Source: Psychromonas algarum (GTDB lineage: Bacteria; Pseudomonadota; Gammaproteobacteria; Enterobacterales; Psychromonadaceae). Taken from it: a DNA stretch of 64,000 nt. The stretch is from the NCBI RefSeq assembly GCF_004376845.1, contig NZ_SNUW01000002.1, positions 248,001-312,000 on the forward strand. Direction: 5' to 3'. Positions within the stretch are counted from its first letter, which is position 1. The number at the start of each line of letters is the position of its first letter. Shown here piece after piece: positions 59,486-64,000 of the stretch. The position numbers were made by a program, and so were the translations under genes. The notes below the pieces were generated by a model. The model ran no database searches. It was not told the DNA's origin and saw only the letters and a list, made by a program, of their open reading frames with translations.

Positions 59486-59514
59486 TTAGCAAATAAAGCT
59501 TCATCTGCTATAGT
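59486..59514 (+). promoter_or_regulatory. candidate extended -10 promoter for dacA
   Basis: TGCTATAGT has an extended -10 (TG then TATAGT at 59509-59514). TTAGCA (59486-59491) is 17 bp upstream and matches the -35 TTGACA at 4 of 6 positions. It lies about 43 bp before the dacA ATG. Confidence 0.5.
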
Positions 59515-59556
59515 GCGTAACAATTTTTGACTCACACAACCTTAAAGGTATGCAAC

Positions 59557-60714
59557 ATGAAAAAAATAAGCCTACTGCTTATCACTTTCTGCTTTAGTAT
59601 TAATGTTTTAGCAGCGCCAACGATTATCCCTAAAGTCCCGTCTATTGCAGCCAAAGGTTTTTTACTCATTGATTATGACTCAGGAAAAATTCTGGCAGAA
59701 AAAAATAGTAATGAAGCTTTACCACCTGCATCATTAACTAAAATGATGACAAGCTACATTATTGGACAAGAAATCAAGTCAGGAAACTTAAGCCCAGATG
59801 ATAAAGTGACCATTTCAGAAAATGCTTGGTCTAAAAACTTCCCTGACTCTTCAAAAATGTTTATTGAAGTAGGCAAGCAAGTCACTGTTGCTGATTTGAA
59901 TCACGGTATTATTATTCAATCAGGTAATGATGCATGTGTTGCTATGGCTGAGCATATTGCTGGTAGTGAAGCTGCATTTGCAGATTTAATGAATTCATGG
60001 GCTGCACAGTTAGGCATGAATGACACTCACTTTGTAAACTCTCACGGATTAAATTCAGAAGAACATTACAGTACTGCACATGATATGGCGATCCTTGCTA
60101 AAGCCTTGATTAGAGATGTGCCAGATGAATACGAGCTTTACAAAATCAAATCATTTAAATATAACGGTATTCTTCAATACAACCGTAATAAATTATTATG
60201 GGATAAAGGCTTAAACGTTGATGGTATTAAAACAGGACACACAAGCGCTGCAGGTTATAGTTTAGTTTCATCAGGAACTAAAGATGGTATGCGTTTAATC
60301 AGTGTTGTAATGGGTACTCACTCTGATAATGCACGTCAAACAGAAAGCAAAAAACTACTTAACTGGGGTTTCCGCTTCTTTGAAACTATAACTCCTTATA
60401 AAGCAGGCGATCAATTAGCAAGTGAACGTATCTGGATGGGTAAACAAGCCAATATTCGTTTAGGTGTTGCTGTTAATACGACACTAACATTACCACGCAA
60501 CCAATCTAAAAACTTAAAAGCTGACTTTGTTATTGATAATGAATTACGTGCACCAATTCAAAAAGGAGATGTAGTAGGTAAAGTTAATTACACTCTATCT
60601 GATGAAGCTGTTGCAAGTTACGATTTAGTTGCTTTAGAAACAGTAGAAGAAGGTGGTTTCTTTAGCCGTATGATCGATTATATTAAATTATTATTTATTG
60701 GTTGGTTTGGTTAA
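59557..60714 (+). CDS. dacA: D-alanyl-D-alanine carboxypeptidase (PBP5/PBP6 type)
   Basis: This enzyme (385 residues) trims the terminal D-Ala from peptidoglycan pentapeptides at the periplasmic face of the inner membrane. It has a signal peptide (about 1-20, cleaved after NVLA). The catalytic triad of motifs is PASLTKMM (SxxK), IQSGNDACVAMAE (SxN) and VDGIKTGHTS (KTG). A PBP5_C beta domain follows, with an amphipathic C-terminal anchor (FSRMIDYIKLLFIGWFG). I use the ATG at 59557, with AAAGG 8 nt upstream; a TTG ten codons earlier is unlikely. It is followed by two tandem hairpins. Confidence 0.95.
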   Translation: MKKISLLLITFCFSINVLAAPTIIPKVPSIAAKGFLLIDYDSGKILAEKNSNEALPPASLTKMMTSYIIGQEIKSGNLSPDDKVTISENAWSKNFPDSSKMFIEVGKQVTVADLNHGIIIQSGNDACVAMAEHIAGSEAAFADLMNSWAAQLGMNDTHFVNSHGLNSEEHYSTAHDMAILAKALIRDVPDEYELYKIKSFKYNGILQYNRNKLLWDKGLNVDGIKTGHTSAAGYSLVSSGTKDGMRLISVVMGTHSDNARQTESKKLLNWGFRFFETITPYKAGDQLASERIWMGKQANIRLGVAVNTTLTLPRNQSKNLKADFVIDNELRAPIQKGDVVGKVNYTLSDEAVASYDLVALETVEEGGFFSRMIDYIKLLFIGWFG

Positions 60715-60726
60715 AAAGATCCCCAT

Positions 60727-60795
60727 ATTCAACCTTAATATTTAACTATTAAGGTTGAATCATTATTTATGAGTGAGGCTTAGCCTCACTTTTTA
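60727..60795 (+). terminator. tandem hairpins after dacA
   Basis: A perfect 14-bp stem (60727-60740 with 60747-60760, 6-nt loop) is followed by AGTGAGGC/GCCTCACT (60772-60779 with 60783-60790) and then TTTTTAATTT. The second is a standard terminator, and the first has no U-run. ybeD starts 33 bp later. Confidence 0.88.
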
Positions 60796-60827
60796 ATTTC
60801 AATATGTATTTTGCTCAGGAGTAAAGC

Positions 60828-61097
60828 ATGGCATTAAATACGCATTTTGATGAATTATTAGAATTTCCATGTAGCTTATCATTTAAAATAATGGGTGTAG
60901 CTGATCCACAACTTATTCCTGATGTATTAGCGGTGATTCAAAAAATCGTACCAGGTGATTACGCACCAACCGTCAAACCTAGTTCAAAAGGCAATTACCA
61001 TGCATTGGCGATTCCAGTGGTGGTCAAAAGTAAAAAACAAATCGAAGAAATCTACAGTGATTTAAACAAACTCGATCTTGTTCGTTATATTTTATAA
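60828..61097 (+). CDS. ybeD: YbeD/DUF493 family regulator protein
   Basis: This 89-residue protein matches YbeD (UPF0250): [40 protein letters not shown] and LDLVRYIL, with an ACT-like alpha/beta fold. Its role is not well defined. It lies between dacA and lipB, the same order as in E. coli, with AGGAG 8 nt before the ATG. It may be co-transcribed with lipB-lipA. Confidence 0.93.
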   Translation: MALNTHFDELLEFPCSLSFKIMGVADPQLIPDVLAVIQKIVPGDYAPTVKPSSKGNYHALAIPVVVKSKKQIEEIYSDLNKLDLVRYIL

Positions 61098-61107
61098 GCC
61101 ACTTCCT

Positions 61108-61761
61108 ATGACAGCAATTCAAGATAAGTTAATTATTCGCCATTTAGGGCTGCAACCCTACCAAGAAATATGGCAATCAATGAGTGATTTCACGGAACAA
61201 CGTGACGATAAAACAATTGATGAAATCTGGTTAGTGGAACACACGCCAGTTTTTACACAGGGTTTAGCAGGCAAAGCAGAACATTTATTAACTCATAGTC
61301 ATATCCCTGTTGTTAAAAGTGACCGAGGTGGACAAATCACCTATCACGCACCAGGCCAATTGGTTGCTTATCTACTTATTAATATTCGCCGCAAAGACTT
61401 TAATGTGCGTCGTTTAGTGAGCATCATAGAACAAGCTATTATCGACCTGCTGGCTGAGCATAATGTACTTGCTGTTGCAAAACCTGATGCTCCAGGTGTT
61501 TATGTTGATGGTAAAAAAATTGCCTCATTAGGCTTAAAAATTCGTAAAGGTTGTTCGTTTCATGGTTTAGCATTAAATGTGGATATGGATCTAACCCCGT
61601 TTTTACAAATTAACCCCTGTGGTTATGCTGGATTAGAAATGACCCAGTGTCGCGATCTAGGAATAGCATCTTCTGTCGCACAATTAGCACCGGTATTGAT
61701 TGAAAAATTAAATCAAAATTTACAATACACACAGATAGAGAGTTTTATTAATGAACAATAA
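61108..61761 (+). CDS. lipB: lipoyl(octanoyl) transferase
   Basis: LipB (217 residues) moves octanoyl from ACP to lipoyl domains of 2-oxoacid dehydrogenases and the glycine-cleavage H protein. Motifs are [40 protein letters not shown] (catalytic Lys) and [12 protein letters not shown] (catalytic Cys). The ATG at 61108 is chosen over a TTG ten codons upstream, which overlaps ybeD. The ribosome binding site is weak. It overlaps lipA by 11 nt. Confidence 0.95.
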   Translation: MTAIQDKLIIRHLGLQPYQEIWQSMSDFTEQRDDKTIDEIWLVEHTPVFTQGLAGKAEHLLTHSHIPVVKSDRGGQITYHAPGQLVAYLLINIRRKDFNVRRLVSIIEQAIIDLLAEHNVLAVAKPDAPGVYVDGKKIASLGLKIRKGCSFHGLALNVDMDLTPFLQINPCGYAGLEMTQCRDLGIASSVAQLAPVLIEKLNQNLQYTQIESFINEQ

Positions 61762-62719
61762 ACCAAGTCAATTAACTGCGGGCAATAAATTACGCGATGC
61801 AGATAAACTGTCTCATATTCCTATTAAAGTGATCCCTTCAGACAAAAATACAATTTTAAAAAAACCGTCTTGGATGAAGATTAAATTAGCTGCTGATAAT
61901 ACTCGTGTTAATGAAATAAAATCTGCATTACGTAAAAATAAATTGCACTCAGTATGTGAAGAAGCATCTTGTCCTAACTTAAATGAATGCTTTAACCACG
62001 GTACTGCAACCTTTATGATTTTAGGTGATATCTGTACACGTCGTTGCCCTTTCTGTGATGTTGGCCATGGTAAACCGCTTGCTGTTGATGAAAATGAGCC
62101 TAAGAAATTAGCTGAAACGATCAAAGATATGAAACTCAAGTATGTTGTTATTACTTCTGTTGACCGTGATGATTTACGTGATGGTGGCGCGCAACATTTT
62201 GCTGATTGTATTCGTGAAATCCGTTTATTAAATCCAGAAATTAAAATTGAAATTTTAGTACCAGATTTTAAAGGTCGTATGGACAAAGCATTAGCTTGTT
62301 TTGAAAAAGATGTACCTGATGTATTTAATCATAATCTAGAAACAGCACCACATTTATACAAGCAAGTACGTCCTGGTGCAGATTACAAATGGTCATTACA
62401 ATTACTGAAAAAATTCAAAGAGCAGCACCCAACAGTACCAACGAAATCAGGTGTAATGATGGGCTTAGGTGAAACTAATGAACAGATTGAAACTGTCATT
62501 AAAGATTTAGCCGCTCATGGTGTGACTATGTTAACGTTAGGCCAATATCTGCAACCTAGCTTGCAACATCTTGCTGTAGAGCGCTACGTTCCACCAGCAG
62601 AGTTTGATGCATTAGGTGAAATGGCAAAATCAGTTGGTTTTGAGCATGCGGCATGTGGACCATTGGTTCGCTCTTCATACCACGCAGATTTACAAGCATC
62701 AGGTAAAGAAGTTAAATAA
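61751..62719 (+). CDS. lipA: lipoyl synthase
   Basis: LipA (322 residues) is a radical-SAM enzyme that inserts two sulfurs into the octanoyl chain. The auxiliary-cluster cysteines lie in [17 protein letters not shown] (C-x4-C-x5-C). The radical-SAM cluster is [15 protein letters not shown] (C-x3-C-x2-C). The C-terminal arm [10 protein letters not shown] holds the serine that caps the auxiliary cluster. It overlaps lipB by 11 nt, so they are coupled, and is followed by a hairpin shared with the converging gene. Confidence 0.98.
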   Translation: MNNKPSQLTAGNKLRDADKLSHIPIKVIPSDKNTILKKPSWMKIKLAADNTRVNEIKSALRKNKLHSVCEEASCPNLNECFNHGTATFMILGDICTRRCPFCDVGHGKPLAVDENEPKKLAETIKDMKLKYVVITSVDRDDLRDGGAQHFADCIREIRLLNPEIKIEILVPDFKGRMDKALACFEKDVPDVFNHNLETAPHLYKQVRPGADYKWSLQLLKKFKEQHPTVPTKSGVMMGLGETNEQIETVIKDLAAHGVTMLTLGQYLQPSLQHLAVERYVPPAEFDALGEMAKSVGFEHAACGPLVRSSYHADLQASGKEVK

Positions 62720-62749
62720 TTTTTATTTAAACTATCCCCCTAAGACACA

Positions 62750-64000
62750 TTAAAAAGCCTGTTTTTTTAAAGCAGGCTTTTTTAATTTTAAGACACTGTT
62801 TTCTGGAACATTATCTTTAATAACAACCTTACGTGCTAACCAATCTTCTTCACATACATTCAATTTTTTCTGTTGTGCTTTGTCCTTATCAAGGATCTGT
62901 TTTAAATCCTCTAAATGTTGGCGCACTGCCGCACCATAATGTTTATCATCCCCCCAAACAGAAGACAACTCCAGCAATGCTTTCTCATCATATTGTTTAA
63001 ATAAACGCCCCGCTTTTTGTGCAACATCAGGTTCTTCACCTAATAAAGATAACGCATCCACACCTAAATTAATGGCGGAATCAAAACTTTCTCGCCTAAA
63101 AGTAGTAACGCCTTTATTCATTATTTCATAAGCGTGAGTCCTATCAGTTGCACGAACTGCTATTTTTAAATTAGGGAAGTATTTTTGGGCAATATCAATA
63201 ATTTCGAGCGCTTTAATTGCATCATCAACCGCAATCACTAATAACTTAGCTTGCTTTGCTCCTGCCGCTTTCAATAAATCCCCTCTTGCAGCATCACCAT
63301 AAAAGACTTTCACACCAAAGCGACGTACCAGATCAATCTGAGCAGGACTATGGTCTAAAATAGAGAGGTGATACCCCTGTGCTGTTAATAAACGTCCAAC
63401 CACTTGTCCAAAGCGACCATAACCAACAATTATCACATTATTGGTTGGTTCAATTTGCGCAGGGTCGTCATACTCATTATTTACTTTGTCGGTTAACAAG
63501 AAGCGTTCATAGAGCATGAGTAAGATAGGAGCAAAAAGCATTGAAATGGTAACAACTAAGGTTGTTATTTTAGATTGCTCTGGCGTTAATATGTACAAAC
63601 TGCCAGTTAATGAAATCAATACAAAAGCAAATTCTCCCCCCTGTGCCAAAGCAAAGGTAAAGAGTATTTTTTGCTTTGACTTTAATTTGAAAACAAACGC
63701 GATAAAATATAAAATCAAGGCTTTCAATAGAATTAGCCCGATCACTAAATAAACAATTAAAAGCAACTCTTCAGCTAATAATAAAAAATCAATCGACGCT
63801 CCCACTGCAATAAAAAACAATCCTAGAAGCAATCCTTTGAAGGGTTCAATATCAGTTTCTAATTCATGTCTAAATTCACTTTCGGCTAAGACAACACCAG
63901 CTAAAAAAGTACCTAATGCAGGTGATAAACCAATTTTTTCCATTATCAATGCAATTGAAACAACTAAAAATAACGCAAATACAGTAAAAATTTCGCGTAA
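62750..64000 (-). CDS. KefB/KefC-type potassium efflux antiporter, C-terminal part (partial at window end)
   Basis: The frame is open up to base 64000, so the start is outside the window; about 416 residues remain. The CPA2 exchanger region shows LREIFTVFALFLVV, ALGTFLAGVVLAESEFRHEL and DIEPFKGLLLGLFFIAVGAS, very close to E. coli KefC and KefB. An RCK_N domain follows (VIIVGYGRFGQVVGRLL, VKVFYGDAARGDLL), as in the glutathione-regulated K+ efflux systems. Whether it is KefB or KefC cannot be settled, and no kefF or kefG is in the window. Its last codons contain the lipA terminator hairpin. Confidence 0.9.
   Translation of the reverse strand, partial: LREIFTVFALFLVVSIALIMEKIGLSPALGTFLAGVVLAESEFRHELETDIEPFKGLLLGLFFIAVGASIDFLLLAEELLLIVYLVIGLILLKALILYFIAFVFKLKSKQKILFTFALAQGGEFAFVLISLTGSLYILTPEQSKITTLVVTISMLFAPILLMLYERFLLTDKVNNEYDDPAQIEPTNNVIIVGYGRFGQVVGRLLTAQGYHLSILDHSPAQIDLVRRFGVKVFYGDAARGDLLKAAGAKQAKLLVIAVDDAIKALEIIDIAQKYFPNLKIAVRATDRTHAYEIMNKGVTTFRRESFDSAINLGVDALSLLGEEPDVAQKAGRLFKQYDEKALLELSSVWGDDKHYGAAVRQHLEDLKQILDKDKAQQKKLNVCEEDWLARKVVIKDNVPENSVLKLKKPALKKQAF
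62752..62785. terminator. terminator shared by lipA and the Kef-type gene
   Basis: AAAAAGCCTG (62752-62761) pairs with CAGGCTTTTT (62773-62782) over an 11-nt loop, and T residues follow on the plus strand. It serves lipA. It lies inside the last codons of the antiporter gene (ending PALKKQAF), so the coding end and the terminator overlap. Confidence 0.85.

Noticed and set aside
62750-63949. Start of the last gene at 63949
   Set aside because: That codon is an internal TTG. The frame stays open to the window edge with conserved Kef residues, so the gene is partial.

Overview
The window looks like ordinary chromosome from a low-G+C marine gammaproteobacterium. The best guess is a Psychromonas-like member of the Alteromonadales/Vibrionales. 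This is inferred from gene content (MSHA-type pilins, Crl/FrsA, LapA/LapB, a split ccm operon, FbpABC) and from synteny with E. coli and Vibrio. There is no 16S rRNA or other decisive marker. I saw no tRNA or rRNA gene, CRISPR array, integrase, transposase or prophage.

Layout. (1) 1-7.9 kb: the end of xseA, then a pilus locus on the minus strand, read mshA-mshA-mshC-mshD-mshO-mshP-mshQ. It encodes two tandem major pilins, minor pilins and a large secreted MshQ. None of the assembly genes (ATPase, platform, secretin) are here. (2) 7.9-12.2 kb: proB-proA, crl and frsA, the neighbourhood also found in E. coli. (3) 12.2-15.4 kb: a NnrS-family membrane protein and a Kef/YbaL-type cation:proton antiporter gene broken by a one-base frameshift. 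(4) 15.7-35.4 kb: a long minus-strand block of housekeeping and envelope genes, rpsB-tsf, pyrH-frr, uppS-cdsA-dxr-rseP-bamA-skp-lpxD-fabZ-lpxA, lpxB-rnhB-dnaE-tilS. A terminator splits it after lpxA. accA, usual between dnaE and tilS in E. coli, is absent there. (5) 35.8-39.3 kb: map and glnD, divergent from rpsB. (6) 39.3-43 kb: the iron(III) importer fbpABC with a Fur-like box. (7) 43.3-49.2 kb: a MaoC-like dehydratase, pyrF, lapA-lapB, ihfB, rpsA, cmk. (8) 49.4-56.5 kb: the complete cytochrome c maturation operon ccmABCDEFGHI. (9) 56.8-59.2 kb: a small lipoprotein, then glnK-amtB behind a textbook sigma-54 promoter and NtrC site. (10) 59.5-62.7 kb on the plus strand: dacA, ybeD, lipB, lipA. 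(11) 62.7 kb to the end: the 3' part of a second Kef-type antiporter.

How the parts work together. Genes 22-32 kb form a lipid A, outer-membrane-assembly, isoprenoid and phospholipid supply line. lapA/lapB also tune LPS synthesis. glnD (uridylylates PII), glnK and amtB are three parts of the nitrogen-sensing circuit, in two places. lipB/lipA make lipoate. ccm serves respiratory c-type cytochromes.

I found no convincing new biological system. The items most worth a second look are the frameshifted antiporter, the pilus locus without an assembly apparatus, a probable MITE-like repeat, a terminator embedded in the end of a coding region, and several well-supported regulatory sites. Many starts were moved to internal codons backed by ribosome binding sites, including GTG or TTG starts in fabZ, mshP, uppS, cdsA, ccmD, lapB and rseP.
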